A stretch of DNA of 64,000 nt from the NCBI RefSeq assembly GCF_017313265.1, contig NZ_JAFLQZ010000013.1, positions 62,001 to 126,000 of the forward strand, in the 5' to 3' direction. Source of the stretch: Hymenobacter telluris. GTDB taxonomy: Bacteria; Bacteroidota; Bacteroidia; Cytophagales; Hymenobacteraceae. The notes under the pieces were generated by a model. It was not told the DNA's origin, searched no databases, and saw only the letters and a program-made list of their open reading frames with translations. Position numbers and translations under genes: made by a program. How positions within the stretch are numbered: the first letter of the stretch is position 1; every line of letters begins with the position of its first letter. Shown here piece by piece: positions 33,286 through 42,619 of this stretch.

Positions 33286-34600
33286 ATACGCCGGGCTGCT
33301 GGGGCTGACACTGCTGAGCCTCGGGGCCGCTACCCATAGCCAAGCGCAACGACTCGGCAACTCGCCCTATTCCCGGCTGGGCCTCGGCGACACGTACTCG
33401 AATACAGGCGGCATCCGGCAGTCGGGTATGGGCGGCACTGGCGTGGCTGCGCCCAACGGGGTGCAAGTGAACGACCTGAACCCCGCGTTGCTGTACTACA
33501 TGAACCGCACCACGTGGGAGGTAGCCGTAAACGGGCAGTACAAAACGGTGCAGAACAACGTTCAGTCGCAGAAAACCGGTAGCGCAACGTTGGGCTACTT
33601 CGCGCTGGCTGTGCCGCTTTCCACTCGTTGGGGAGCCGCCATCGGCCTGAAACCCTACAGCGCCGTCGATTTTGAATCGGTGCAGATGGGCACGGTGGAA
33701 AACGATCCTACCACTTCGGTGCAAAGCCGCTACCAGGGACAGGGCGACTTGTCGGAAGCTTATTTTGCGCAGGGGCTCCGGCTAGCTAAAGGGTTGTCGG
33801 TGGGTCTTACGGCGTCCTACATCTTCGGCAGCAATGATCTGACTACCAGTACGCAGGTTGGGTCAACCACTGCCAACCAGGTAGTAAGCCTCGACCATAT
33901 TCACTATTCTGATTTTAAATTCCGGACCGGCATTCACTACCGGGGTAAGTTCAGCGACAAGCTGAACTACAACATTGGCGGGGTGTACGGTTTCCAAACC
34001 AAGCTGAATGGCGAACGGCTGCTAACCCAGGAAACGCAGCAGGCTAACGGCAGCGTACTAGCCGGAACCGTAGGCGACACGCTGGCCGATGAAACCGGCT
34101 ACGCGGTGGTACCCTCATTGGCGCAGGTAGGTATCAGTATTGATAACAACCGCAACTGGTCGTTCAACGTGGATGCCTCGCAGCAGCAATGGTCGAAGTT
34201 CCAGTCGTTTAGTGAGCGGGGTGGGCTAATAGGCGTGCCGTTGAGCAATACGCTTCGCATGTCGGCGGGTGGTGAGTTTGTGCCCGATCCTACCTCGGTT
34301 GACAATTACTTCAAGCGGGTAAGCTACCGGGCTGGGGTAGCTGTAGCCCAAATGCCCTACCGCCCCGGTGGCCAAGCCCTCTACGACCGGTCGGTGAGCT
34401 GGGGCTTCTCGTTGCCGGTGTCGGCTTCGCCGCTGGAGTCGTCAACCGTTAACCTATCATTCACTTACGGGCAGCGTGGCAACACCGATGTGCGCACAAC
34501 CAGCACCAGCACCGAGCGCAACATCAAGGAAGAATACATCCGGGCGCAGTTGGGAATTTCGCTTAACAACCGGTGGTTTATCAAGCGCCGCATCGAGTAA
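33272..34600 (+). CDS. Outer-membrane beta-barrel protein
   Basis: 442 residues. A signal peptide (GLLGLTLLSLGAATHSQAQ) precedes NSPYSRLGLGDTYSNTGGIRQSGMGGTG, a start typical of the FadL/PorV-like barrel proteins of Bacteroidota in which the early segment plugs the pore. Alternating aromatic strands follow up to WFIKRRIE. No binding site is evident. The start overlaps coaX. LptC follows with only a few bases between. Function in transport or outer-membrane organisation is inferred. Confidence 0.8.
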   Translation: MLNSKYAGLLGLTLLSLGAATHSQAQRLGNSPYSRLGLGDTYSNTGGIRQSGMGGTGVAAPNGVQVNDLNPALLYYMNRTTWEVAVNGQYKTVQNNVQSQKTGSATLGYFALAVPLSTRWGAAIGLKPYSAVDFESVQMGTVENDPTTSVQSRYQGQGDLSEAYFAQGLRLAKGLSVGLTASYIFGSNDLTTSTQVGSTTANQVVSLDHIHYSDFKFRTGIHYRGKFSDKLNYNIGGVYGFQTKLNGERLLTQETQQANGSVLAGTVGDTLADETGYAVVPSLAQVGISIDNNRNWSFNVDASQQQWSKFQSFSERGGLIGVPLSNTLRMSAGGEFVPDPTSVDNYFKRVSYRAGVAVAQMPYRPGGQALYDRSVSWGFSLPVSASPLESSTVNLSFTYGQRGNTDVRTTSTSTERNIKEEYIRAQLGISLNNRWFIKRRIE

Positions 34601-34615
34601 GCGGCTGTGCCTATC

Positions 34616-35200
34616 ATGAAGTCTATTTCGTTATTACCCTTCTTGCCCGCCCGTACCACGTTTTTGTGGCTGCTGGCGGGCACGTTGGCTTTCAGTTGCA
34701 AAAAATCGGCACCCGAAGCAGCCAAACCCGTGCAGTACAAAGGGCCGCTGCTGGAAACCACCAACGTGCTGACCTTGTACAGCGACTCGGCCAAGCTACA
34801 AATCAGGTACACGGCCCCGCTGGAACAGCAGTTTGAAAACGGCGACCAGCTGTACTCGAAAGGCGTGAAGGTGGAGTTCTACGACAAGAGCGGCAAGCAG
34901 GTGGTGAACACGCTAACCGGCAAATATGCCCGGTTCGATAAGGTGAAGAACCTCTACACCATGCGCGGCGACGTGCGGGTGCGCAACGTGGAAAAGCAGC
35001 AGCGCATGTACACCGAGGAGCTGTTCTATGACAAGCAGCGGAGTATTGTTTATACCGATTCGGCTATGTTTGCGCAGCTCGTAACGCCCACCGACTCATT
35101 GACGGGCTACGGCCTGAACTACAATATGACGACCGGCCACTACAAGTTTATGAAGCCCACCGGCGTCTTTATCGTTGAAAAGTCAGTTGGTACGCCGTAA
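34616..35200 (+). CDS. lptC: LPS export periplasmic protein LptC
   Basis: 194 residues from the ATG at 34616 (a GTG at 34607 is possible). A lipoprotein-like signal (LLAGTLAFSC, Cys about residue 25) replaces the membrane anchor of enterobacterial LptC. The body has the OstA-like beta-jellyroll pattern: QLYSKGVKVEFYDKSGK, ARFDKVKNLYTMRGDVRVRN and LFYDKQRSIVYTDS. It should accept LPS from the LptBFG transporter in the inner membrane and pass it to LptA. LptB is encoded 8 kb downstream. Confidence 0.88.
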   Translation: MKSISLLPFLPARTTFLWLLAGTLAFSCKKSAPEAAKPVQYKGPLLETTNVLTLYSDSAKLQIRYTAPLEQQFENGDQLYSKGVKVEFYDKSGKQVVNTLTGKYARFDKVKNLYTMRGDVRVRNVEKQQRMYTEELFYDKQRSIVYTDSAMFAQLVTPTDSLTGYGLNYNMTTGHYKFMKPTGVFIVEKSVGTP

Positions 35201-35463
35201 TGAAGGTACACTTCGATAAGTCCCTGTTTCGTACCATTCTGTTTTCCCTGGCCGTGGTATCCTTCGTGATTGGGGCCTATGAAACGGTACTGCAAAACGA
35301 CAAAAACGCTCTGCTTGACCATTATTGGCTGTTCATGATTTCGTTTGTGTGCGTGCTGCTGTTTCGGTACCTCAAGCCGGAAGAGGAAGTGAAGCCCGCT
35401 CCTAAACCTAAGCAGCCTGCAAGCAACGCCAAGCCCGTGCCCCGCAACAAGCGCCGCGGATAA
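35200..35463 (+). CDS. Small membrane protein, two helices and basic tail
   Basis: 87 residues. Its ATG shares the A of the LptC stop codon (TAATG), a coupled pair. Two membrane helices (about 11-29 and 42-56) are followed by a Pro/Lys/Arg-rich tail of about 30 residues. No known domain. The tight coupling suggests a role linked to LptC or the envelope. The stop codon is immediately followed by a GTGARRTG palindromic element. Confidence 0.7.
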   Translation: MKVHFDKSLFRTILFSLAVVSFVIGAYETVLQNDKNALLDHYWLFMISFVCVLLFRYLKPEEEVKPAPKPKQPASNAKPVPRNKRRG

Positions 35464-35569
35464 GTGAGCTGGTGAAATAGTGAAATGGTGAGTTTGCGTT
35501 CTGCCGGTGCTTTTACGTGACGCAAGCCGAACATCAAACTCACCATTTCACTATTTCACCATTTCACTA
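35464..35569. repeat. GTGARRTG palindromic element, copy 1
   Basis: Left arm 35464-35495 and right arm 35536-35569 are near-perfect reverse complements. Both are chains of 8-bp units GTGARRTG. The centre (about 40 bp) contains GCGTTCTGCCGGTGC and ACGCAAGCCGAACATC, related to centres of the other copies. The stop codon of the preceding gene is at 35461-35463. Confidence 0.9.
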
Positions 35570-35642
35570 CTGCCACTGCCTCACTTTTTCTGATTATTTT
35601 GCGACTCTTTACGAATTACCTACTGAGCTTTTTTTCAAGTAA

Positions 35643-37763
35643 ATGGCATTAATCAACACGATTCGGGAAAAATCAGGCTGGGCCGTGGGCACCGTGGCCA
35701 TCGGCATGCTGCTCTTTATCGTGGGCGGCGACCTGATAGGAGGGAAGAACAAGCTCTTCGGCGGCAACGAGAATGTGGTGGGGGAAGTGGCTGGCCAGAA
35801 GATCGAGCTGAACGATTTCAACGCCGCACTGGAGCAGGCCAAGCAGGGCTTCATCCAGCAGCAGGGCCGCCAGCCCGACGAGCAGGCTATGGGCTATCTG
35901 CGCGACCAGGCCTGGAACCAGACCATCTACAAAATTGCCTTTCAGAAGGAGTTCGATAAGTTGGGCCTGACTGTTTCGGAAGACGAGCTGACCGACATGG
36001 TGCAGGGCAAGAACATTCACCCCAGCATCCGGCAGGCCTTCACCGATCAGCAAACCGGCCAGTTCGACCGGAGCAAGATCATTCAATATCTGCAAGGTCT
36101 CGACAAGCTGCCACCCGATGCCCAGGCGGCTTGGTTGAACTTCGAAGCCAACCTCGGCCCCGAGCGGGCGGGCCAGAAGTACAACAACCTCATCAAGCTC
36201 AGCACCTACGTAACCACCGCCGAAGCCAAGCGCTTCGACGAGGACCAGAACACCAAGGCCAGCCTGCGCTACCTGTTCATTCCGTACTTCTCCATCTCCG
36301 ATTCGGCGGTGAAAGTAACCGACGACCAGCTGCAGGCTTACCTCGATAAGAACAAGAGCCGCTACAAAGTGGAAGATGGCCGATCCATTGAGTACGTAAC
36401 TGTGCCAGTGGTAGCGTCCAAAGAAGACAGCGCCGCCGTGCGTCAGAACGTAGCGCAGCTGGCCGTGCAATTTGCGTCGGCGCCCAACGACTCGCTGTTC
36501 GTGAAACTCAATTCCGACCAGCCCTACAACGGCGCCTACCTGTCGCCGGCTGATATGCCCGAGAAACTGCGCCAGCAGCTGCCCCTCACGGTAGGGAAAG
36601 TGTACGGCCCGTACGCCGAGAATGGCACGACCAGCCTGTTCAAAGTAACCGGCCAGAAAGCTGGTACCGCCTATGCTGCCCGCGCCAGCCACATCCTCAT
36701 CAAGCCCGAAGGCACCACGCCCGAGGCAGATGCCGCCGCTAAAGCTAAGGCTACCGAGGTTCTCAATAAAATCAAAGGGGGTGCCGACTTTGCCGCTATG
36801 GCTCGCCAGTACGGCACCGACGGTACGGTAAGCACCGGCGGCGACTTGGGCTGGTTCCAGCAGGGCCGCATGGTACCGGAGTTCGAAAAGGCCATCTTCG
36901 GCGCTTCGGCTACCGGTTTGCTGCCCGCTCCCGTGAAAACGTCATTCGGCTACCACATCATCAAAATCACGGCTCCTAAAACCAACCAGACCTACCAGCT
37001 GGCTGCCGTGCAGAAGAAAATTGAGCCTTCCGATGCCACTCGGGACGCGGCTTATGCCAAGGCGCAGGAACTGAAAGGCCAAATAACTGATCTGGAGTCG
37101 TTGCGCAAAGTGGTAGCGAAAGACAAGACGCTGCAAAAGCAAGAAGCCCGTGGCCTCGGCCGCGGCGACCAAGCCGTGAACAACCTGCAAGGTGCCCGCG
37201 AAGTTGTGCGCTGGGCGTATGGTACGGGCGGTAAAACCACCAAAGTAGGCGACGTGTCGGAGGTATTCGACGTGAACGACCAGTACGTGGTAGCCGTGCT
37301 GACCGGCGAGCGGAGCAAAGGCGTAGCCGATGTGGCCGGCCTCAAGCCCGAACTCACTGCGGCTGTGCGCAACGAGGAAAAAGCCAAGCAGATTATGGCC
37401 AAGCTAAACGGCAAAAACGGTACGCTAGAGCAACTGGCTGCCGGATACGGTGCTGCCGCTCAAGTGAAAACCGCTGACGGCGTAGTGCTGGGTACCGGCG
37501 CCATTCCAGGCCTGGGCACCGAGCCGCTGGCCGTTGGCAAAGCCTTCGGGTTGAAGCCCGGCCAGAAGTCGGCCCCAATCCAGGGCGAGCAGGGCGTGCT
37601 GATTGTAGAGCCGGTAAGTGTGCAGAAGCCAACTACGCCAACCGACATAGCCGCCGTGCGCAAGCAACTGACTACTCAGCGTACCGGCCGCGCCGATGGC
37701 CTGATCTACGAAGCCGTGAAAACCAACGCCAACGTGAAAGACGAGCGAAACAAGTTCTTCTAA
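35643..37763 (+). CDS. PpiD-like peptidyl-prolyl isomerase/foldase
   Basis: 706 residues. One N-terminal membrane helix (VGTVAIGMLLFIVGGDLI) anchors a periplasmic SurA_N_3 domain (about 40-190), a linking region, a parvulin domain (about 340-435, with ASHILIKPEG, GGDLGWFQQGRMVPEFE and SFGYHIIKI), and a C-terminal domain. The layout is that of PpiD, which assists folding of proteins leaving the Sec translocon. The start is an ATG at 35643. A terminator follows closely. A one-mismatch -7 box (TTATTTTG) lies at 35594-35601, just after palindromic element 1. Confidence 0.9.
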   Translation: MALINTIREKSGWAVGTVAIGMLLFIVGGDLIGGKNKLFGGNENVVGEVAGQKIELNDFNAALEQAKQGFIQQQGRQPDEQAMGYLRDQAWNQTIYKIAFQKEFDKLGLTVSEDELTDMVQGKNIHPSIRQAFTDQQTGQFDRSKIIQYLQGLDKLPPDAQAAWLNFEANLGPERAGQKYNNLIKLSTYVTTAEAKRFDEDQNTKASLRYLFIPYFSISDSAVKVTDDQLQAYLDKNKSRYKVEDGRSIEYVTVPVVASKEDSAAVRQNVAQLAVQFASAPNDSLFVKLNSDQPYNGAYLSPADMPEKLRQQLPLTVGKVYGPYAENGTTSLFKVTGQKAGTAYAARASHILIKPEGTTPEADAAAKAKATEVLNKIKGGADFAAMARQYGTDGTVSTGGDLGWFQQGRMVPEFEKAIFGASATGLLPAPVKTSFGYHIIKITAPKTNQTYQLAAVQKKIEPSDATRDAAYAKAQELKGQITDLESLRKVVAKDKTLQKQEARGLGRGDQAVNNLQGAREVVRWAYGTGGKTTKVGDVSEVFDVNDQYVVAVLTGERSKGVADVAGLKPELTAAVRNEEKAKQIMAKLNGKNGTLEQLAAGYGAAAQVKTADGVVLGTGAIPGLGTEPLAVGKAFGLKPGQKSAPIQGEQGVLIVEPVSVQKPTTPTDIAAVRKQLTTQRTGRADGLIYEAVKTNANVKDERNKFF

Positions 37764-37783
37764 GAGCAAGTGTAGCTGAACAG

Positions 37784-37812
37784 AAAGCCGCTCCCGAAGG
37801 AGCGGCTTTTTT
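37784..37812 (+). terminator. Terminator of the PpiD-like gene
   Basis: Stem AAAGCCGCTCC / GGAGCGGCTTT with a 4-nt loop, then seven T. Confidence 0.9.
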
Positions 37813-38031
37813 TATGCCAGTAAGGTTCTGCTGCCTCACACCTGCTATTCTGCGCAAACTCAGCCGACAAGTGCTCCAGCCAGATTTCCGGGCCCCCGGA
37901 TTTCTTGCTTATCTTGAAATGAATCTGGTGGCAGCGCCGTTTGCGTTGTTACACCTACTTGTGCGGTTGATGAGCTGTCCTTGCCATGAGCAGCCAACAA
38001 TCAGCTAACAACAATCAAGCAATCATCTGCT

Positions 38032-39840
38032 ATGCGCTACGTTCGTCCGCTGCTGTTTTCTTTTCTGCTGCTCTCGGCTGCTCCTCTTCAGGCGCAGCAG
38101 GAGGTCGGCAACGTGACCCTGGCCAAGGAGTACACGCGCAAGGGCGAACATGAAAAGGCGGCGTTTCTGTTCAGCAAGCTCTCTGCCGATGCGCAAACGG
38201 CCCCCAACATCCTGCCCGACTATCTAGCGTCGTTGCAGGGCTTGAAGCGCTACAAAGACGCTGAAAAGCTGATGAAGCGGGCCATCAAGCAGCACCCCGA
38301 GGAAGCTGGCTACGGGGTGGCGCTGGGTAGCCTTTACACCACCGCCGGCGACCAGGCCGCCGCCACCAAGCAGTACGACAAAGTGCTGAGCCAGCTTACT
38401 ACGGCGCAAGTGCTGCCCGTAGCCGCCGAGTTCAGTGGCCGCAACCTGCCCGAGTGGGCCGAGAAAACGTATTTGCGGGGCCGAGTGCTGTCGAAAAACG
38501 AAACCGACTTCAGTCCGCAGCTGGTGCAGCTTTACACCCAGAGCGGCAACACCGAGAGGCTGCTGGCCGAAACCCTGCGTTTGGTAGAAGACGAGCAGCA
38601 ACTCCCTTTCGTGCGCAACATGCTGCAAAACAGCCTGCACGACGAGAAGGACTTTGACACGCTGGAGCGCCAGCTGCTCACCAACGTGCAGAAATACCCG
38701 GAGCGCGGCGTGTACAGCGAGCTGCTGCTGTGGCTGCAAGTGCAACGCCGCGACTTTACGGGGGCACTGGTGCAAGCCAAGGCGCTGGATAGGCGCGGCC
38801 GCACCGAAGGCAGCCGGGTAATGGACATTGCCGGTATTGCGCAGTACAACAAAGACTACGAAAGCGCCATCAGCGGCTACGAGTACATCTTGCGCGAGTA
38901 TAAGGGCGGCCCGTTCTACGCGGCGGCCCGGCAGCGGCTGGTGCAAACCCGTGAGGCGCAAGTGCGCGAAACCTATCCCGTTGACCCCAATAAAATCCGG
39001 GGCCTCATCACCGAATATCAGCAGGTGCTAACCGAGCTGGGCACCACGCCTCAGACGGCTTCCATCCTGCGCAACATGGCCGTGCTACATGCTTTCCAGC
39101 TCGATGAAAAGCCCCAGGCCATGACGCTGCTTCAGCAGGTGATTGATATGCCCCGCGCCAGCCTCGACGTAGTAGACGAAGCCAAAATCAACCTGGCCGA
39201 TATTTATCTGTTGCGCGGGGAGCCTTGGGAAGCTACGCTGCTGTACTCGCAGGTGGAAAAGTCGCACAAAGACTCGCCGCTGGGCTACGAGGCCAAGCTG
39301 CGCAACGCCCGCCTGAGCTACTTTGCCGGTGACTTCAAGCTGGCCAAAAGCCACCTGGATATTCTGAAGGAAGCCACCACCCGCGAAATTGCCAACGATG
39401 CCATGCAGCTCAGCTTGTTGATAACCGACAACACGGCCATGGACACCGCCGGCGTGGCTTTGCGCGAATACGCTACCGTGGAGCAGCTGGTATTCCAGAA
39501 CAAGCTGCCCGAAGCGTTGAAAGGCCTTGATGCGCTGCTGCAAAAGTACCCTGGCCACGCGCTGCAAGACGATGCCTGGTACCTGAAAGCCCAACTCCAG
39601 CGCCGCACCGCCGACTACCGCGGGGCCGTAACCACGCTCGAGAAAATCACCAGCAACCCCAAATACGACGTGCTCAGCGACGATGCTATGTTCTTGCTGG
39701 CCAGTATTCAGGAGGAAAACCTGCAAGACAAAGAACAAGCAAAAGCACTCTACAACCAGTTCCTAGTGAAATACCCCGGCAGCATCTACGTGGCGGAAGC
39801 CCGCAAGCGGTTCCGCAAGCTCCGCGGCGACAGTTTATAA
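38032..39840 (+). CDS. Secreted tetratricopeptide-repeat protein
   Basis: 602 residues. A signal peptide (LLFSFLLLSAAPLQAQ) precedes repeated helix pairs over the whole length, for example EKAAFLFSKLS, AVALGS-type blocks, YESAISGYEYILREY and AKALYNQFLVKYPGS near the end. TPR proteins of this size in Bacteroidota are periplasmic or outer-membrane assembly factors, including some linked to type IX secretion and gliding, but no specific signature is seen. No enzymatic motif. A family-2 inverted repeat that can act as terminator follows. Confidence 0.8.
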   Translation: MRYVRPLLFSFLLLSAAPLQAQQEVGNVTLAKEYTRKGEHEKAAFLFSKLSADAQTAPNILPDYLASLQGLKRYKDAEKLMKRAIKQHPEEAGYGVALGSLYTTAGDQAAATKQYDKVLSQLTTAQVLPVAAEFSGRNLPEWAEKTYLRGRVLSKNETDFSPQLVQLYTQSGNTERLLAETLRLVEDEQQLPFVRNMLQNSLHDEKDFDTLERQLLTNVQKYPERGVYSELLLWLQVQRRDFTGALVQAKALDRRGRTEGSRVMDIAGIAQYNKDYESAISGYEYILREYKGGPFYAAARQRLVQTREAQVRETYPVDPNKIRGLITEYQQVLTELGTTPQTASILRNMAVLHAFQLDEKPQAMTLLQQVIDMPRASLDVVDEAKINLADIYLLRGEPWEATLLYSQVEKSHKDSPLGYEAKLRNARLSYFAGDFKLAKSHLDILKEATTREIANDAMQLSLLITDNTAMDTAGVALREYATVEQLVFQNKLPEALKGLDALLQKYPGHALQDDAWYLKAQLQRRTADYRGAVTTLEKITSNPKYDVLSDDAMFLLASIQEENLQDKEQAKALYNQFLVKYPGSIYVAEARKRFRKLRGDSL

Positions 39841-39864
39841 CGCCAAACGGTAAGTGAAAAAGCC

Positions 39865-39940
39865 CGTCATGCTGAACTGGGCGAAGCATCTTGCCAGTGC
39901 GACAGAAGTAAGTAGCTGCTTCGGCTAGCTTAGCATGACG
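39865..39940. repeat. Inverted repeat after the TPR gene, probable terminator
   Basis: Arms 39865-39890 and 39915-39940 are imperfect reverse complements, with core GTCATGCTGAACTGGGCGAAG on the left, followed by TTTT. The core resembles the perfect repeat at 19944-20050 and the half copy near 16972. Confidence 0.75.
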
Positions 39941-39972
39941 TTTTGGTTCGACGCTACAGTAGGTAAGGCAAC

Positions 39973-40086
39973 CTACCGGAAGAACAAGAACATCAGCCCC
40001 AGCACCACGATGAAAACCAGGTACATCAGGCCATCGGAAACAATGTACTGGCCGTATTTGCGCAGAAATTCACGTAAAGAATGCAT
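39973..40086 (-). CDS. Small single-helix membrane protein of 37 residues
   Basis: An ATG at 40086 opens a 37-codon frame ending with TAG at 39973-39975. The product starts MHSLREFLRKYGQYIVSDGL and continues into one hydrophobic helix ending LFFR. The charged amphipathic start plus one membrane helix, and the codon usage, look genuine; similar tiny proteins occur in relatives, to my memory. It is divergent from recJ. A one-mismatch -7 box (TAGGTTTA) lies at 40098-40091. No function known. Confidence 0.65.
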   Translation of the reverse strand: MHSLREFLRKYGQYIVSDGLMYLVFIVVLGLMFLFFR

Positions 40087-40152
40087 GCAGTAAACCTACG
40101 CATTTCAAGGCGGGGCCAGTGAAAAACGGCTGGGCGAGCAGGCTTTTCTTCG

Positions 40153-40160
40153 TACTTTTG
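40153..40160 (+). promoter_or_regulatory. -7 promoter box of recJ
   Basis: Perfect TAnnTTTG (TACTTTTG) 33 bp before the recJ ATG; no clear -33 element. Confidence 0.5.
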
Positions 40161-40192
40161 AAGGTACAGCTGACCCGCCTCTGGCTATAGTT

Positions 40193-41914
40193 ATGGAAAA
40201 ACGATGGATTCGCAAGCCTGCGCCCGACCCTGAAAAAGTCCGGCTTTTAGCCGATGCGCTGCGTGTAAAAGAAACCATCGTGGCGTTGCTCTGCCAGCGT
40301 GACGTGTGCACCTTCGAGGAGGCCCGTGCGTACTTCCGGCCCAGCTTGAGCGAGCTGCCCAATCCGCTGCTGATGCTCGACATGGACCGCGCCGTGGCTC
40401 GCCTCACGCAGGCGCTACACGCCGGCCAGAAAGTGCTGGTATTCGGCGACTATGACGTGGACGGTACCACCTCCGTAGCCGTGGTGTACAGCTACCTGCG
40501 CCGCTTTTTCGGGGAGGAACGCATCGACTACTACATTCCGGACCGCTACAAGGAAGGCTACGGCGTATCGGAAGCCGGTATCGACTTCGCGGTGGATAAC
40601 GGCTTTGCCCTTATTATCGCCCTCGACTGCGGCGTGAAATCGGTGGATAAAGTGCAGTACGCCAACGAGCGGGGCGTTGATTTCATCATCTGTGACCACC
40701 ACTTACCCGGCACCGAGCTACCCGCCGCCGTGGCCGTGCTCGACCCCAAACGCGCCGACTGCCCCTACCCGTTCAAGGAGCTGAGTGGCTGCGGCGTGGG
40801 CTTCAAGCTGATGCAGGCCTTCACCGAAGACCAGGGCCTCGACGAAGCGCCGCTCTACGATTTGCTGGATTTGGTGGCCGTGAGCATTGCCGCCGACATC
40901 GTGCCCATCATGGGCGAGAACCGGACGCTGGCTTACCACGGCCTGCGCCTGCTCAACGACCCTACTCGGCCCCAGCGCGCCGGCATTGTGGCCTTGCGGG
41001 AGTTGGCTGGCCTGCAAACCACGGAGTTGAATATTAGCAGCTTGGTGTTTGGTTTCTCGCCGCGCATCAACGCCGCCGGCCGTATGGGCGACGCCAAACG
41101 CTCGGTGGCCATGCTGCTGGCCGCCACCAAGGAAGAAGCCTTCGAAAAGGCCTCGGTAGTGGATAAAACCAACCAGGAGCGCCGCGGCTTCGATACCAGC
41201 ATCACCAAGGAAGCCCTCGACATGATTGAGGCCGATGCGCTGTTTCAGGATGCGCATACCACGGTGCTCTACAAAGAGGACTGGCACAAGGGCGTAGTGG
41301 GCATTGTAGCCTCGCGCTGCCTCGACAAGTACTACCGCCCCACCATCATCCTGACGCACAGCAACGGCAAGGCCACCGGCTCGGCCCGGTCGGTGGCGGG
41401 CTTCGATGTGCACCAGGCCATTGAGGAGTGCGCCGATTTGCTGGACCAGTACGGCGGCCATATGTACGCGGCGGGCCTCACGCTGCCCGTTGAGAACCTA
41501 CCGGCGTTTCGGGCGAAGTTCGAGCGGGTGGTGGCCGGCCGCATCTTGCCCGAGCAGATGATTCCGCCGGTGGATATTGATACCGAGTTGAGCTTGAGCG
41601 ACATCACCAACGGCTTCTACAACTTGCTTCGCCAGATGGAGCCGTTTGGGCCCGGCAATGCCAACCCCACCTTCATGGCCCGCAACGTGTACGCGGCACC
41701 CAACTCGGCGCGGGTGGTCGGCCAGTCGCACCTCAAGTTGGCCCTCACCCAGGACGGCCACCATGTGCTCGATGCTATTGGCTTTGGGCTGGGTGAGCAC
41801 CTGCCCCAGATTCAGCAGGGCCAGCCGTTCAGCGTGTGCTACACCGTGGAGATAAACGAGTACCGCGGCGTAAAAACCTTGCAGCTGCGCGTGAAGGACA
41901 TCCGCTGGGAGTAA
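40193..41914 (+). CDS. recJ: Single-stranded-DNA-specific exonuclease RecJ
   Basis: 573 residues. RecJ degrades single-stranded DNA 5'-3' in recombination and mismatch or base-excision repair. The DHH phosphoesterase motifs are visible: VFGDYDVDGTTS (about 82-93), ALDCGV (about 143) and ICDHHLPG (about 163). The DHHA1 domain carries SARSVAGFDVHQAIEE and QYGGHMYAAGLTL (about 400-430), and an OB fold ends the protein. Length is normal. The stop codon TAA is directly followed by palindromic element 2. Confidence 0.95.
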   Translation: MEKRWIRKPAPDPEKVRLLADALRVKETIVALLCQRDVCTFEEARAYFRPSLSELPNPLLMLDMDRAVARLTQALHAGQKVLVFGDYDVDGTTSVAVVYSYLRRFFGEERIDYYIPDRYKEGYGVSEAGIDFAVDNGFALIIALDCGVKSVDKVQYANERGVDFIICDHHLPGTELPAAVAVLDPKRADCPYPFKELSGCGVGFKLMQAFTEDQGLDEAPLYDLLDLVAVSIAADIVPIMGENRTLAYHGLRLLNDPTRPQRAGIVALRELAGLQTTELNISSLVFGFSPRINAAGRMGDAKRSVAMLLAATKEEAFEKASVVDKTNQERRGFDTSITKEALDMIEADALFQDAHTTVLYKEDWHKGVVGIVASRCLDKYYRPTIILTHSNGKATGSARSVAGFDVHQAIEECADLLDQYGGHMYAAGLTLPVENLPAFRAKFERVVAGRILPEQMIPPVDIDTELSLSDITNGFYNLLRQMEPFGPGNANPTFMARNVYAAPNSARVVGQSHLKLALTQDGHHVLDAIGFGLGEHLPQIQQGQPFSVCYTVEINEYRGVKTLQLRVKDIRWE

Positions 41915-42039
41915 AGGTGAGGTGGTGAGGTGGTGAAGTGGTGAGTTTGATGTTCTACCCGCGCCCCTTGCGCAAGTGGCACAAATCCGCGCCGTTAAAA
42001 CGTCCAACTCACCACTTCACCACTTCACCACCTCACCTT
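41915..42039. repeat. GTGARRTG palindromic element, copy 2
   Basis: Left arm 41915-41947 and right arm 42006-42039 are reverse complements with about one mismatch. Units are GTGAGGTG and GTGAAGTG. It separates two convergent genes. The recJ stop is at 41912-41914, and the TGA stop of the DoxX gene (42033-42035) lies inside the right arm. Confidence 0.92.
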
Positions 42040-42398
42040 CTGGCGCTCCACCATACCCAGGCCATCAGGACCGCCTGCAATGGCAGCCGGAGCCACAGCG
42101 CCCACTGTGGCACTGCCAGTCCTGCGCCGTGGGTTTGCAGCATATACACGTTGGCCGGAAACACCGCTAGCAGCAGCAGAACAAGCCCCCAGCCGGCTAG
42201 TTGCCGCGTGGCCGGAATCAGCAACCCCACGCCGCCGGCAATTTCAGCGGCACCGCTCACGTATACCAGTAACAGCGGCGCGGGCAAGTACGGCGGCATG
42301 ATGCGCAAATACGTTGCAGGCGCTACAAAATGCAGCACCCCAGCCCCAATAAAGAGCAAGGCGAGTACGCCGCGGCTAAAGCTGCGAAGTGAGAGCAT
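42033..42398 (-). CDS. DoxX-family membrane protein
   Basis: 121 residues from the ATG at 42398; the open frame upstream is rejected because it has no conserved features. Four membrane helices with GVLALLFIGAGVLHFVAPATYLRIMP at the start match the DoxX/DoxD-like family of small membrane proteins, often tied to redox or detoxification complexes. The last codons and the TGA stop come from palindromic element 2. Convergent with recJ. Confidence 0.82.
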   Translation of the reverse strand: MLSLRSFSRGVLALLFIGAGVLHFVAPATYLRIMPPYLPAPLLLVYVSGAAEIAGGVGLLIPATRQLAGWGLVLLLLAVFPANVYMLQTHGAGLAVPQWALWLRLPLQAVLMAWVWWSARR

Positions 42399-42605
42399 AA
42401 CGGAAAAAAAGTAACAAGCGAAATTCGTTGCTTCACCGCTGGATAATGCATTACTGCAGCAGTTGTAAGTAGGCAGTATGCTGCTAACGTAGATTAGCAG
42501 CATAGTGAAATGAAAAGGCAGATAACGCGTTATACAGCACATTGGCTGCGGCAGTCTATTTGCTCGGCCTGTAGGCTACCTGCATACCATCCCCGCCCGT
42601 TCCGT

Positions 42606-42613
42606 TACCTTTG
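42606..42613 (+). promoter_or_regulatory. -7 promoter box directly at the lptB start
   Basis: Perfect TAnnTTTG (TACCTTTG) ending 6 bp before the ATG at 42620. The predicted transcription start falls on or next to the start codon, so the message would be leaderless. Confidence 0.55.
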
Positions 42614-42619
42614 CGCCGT

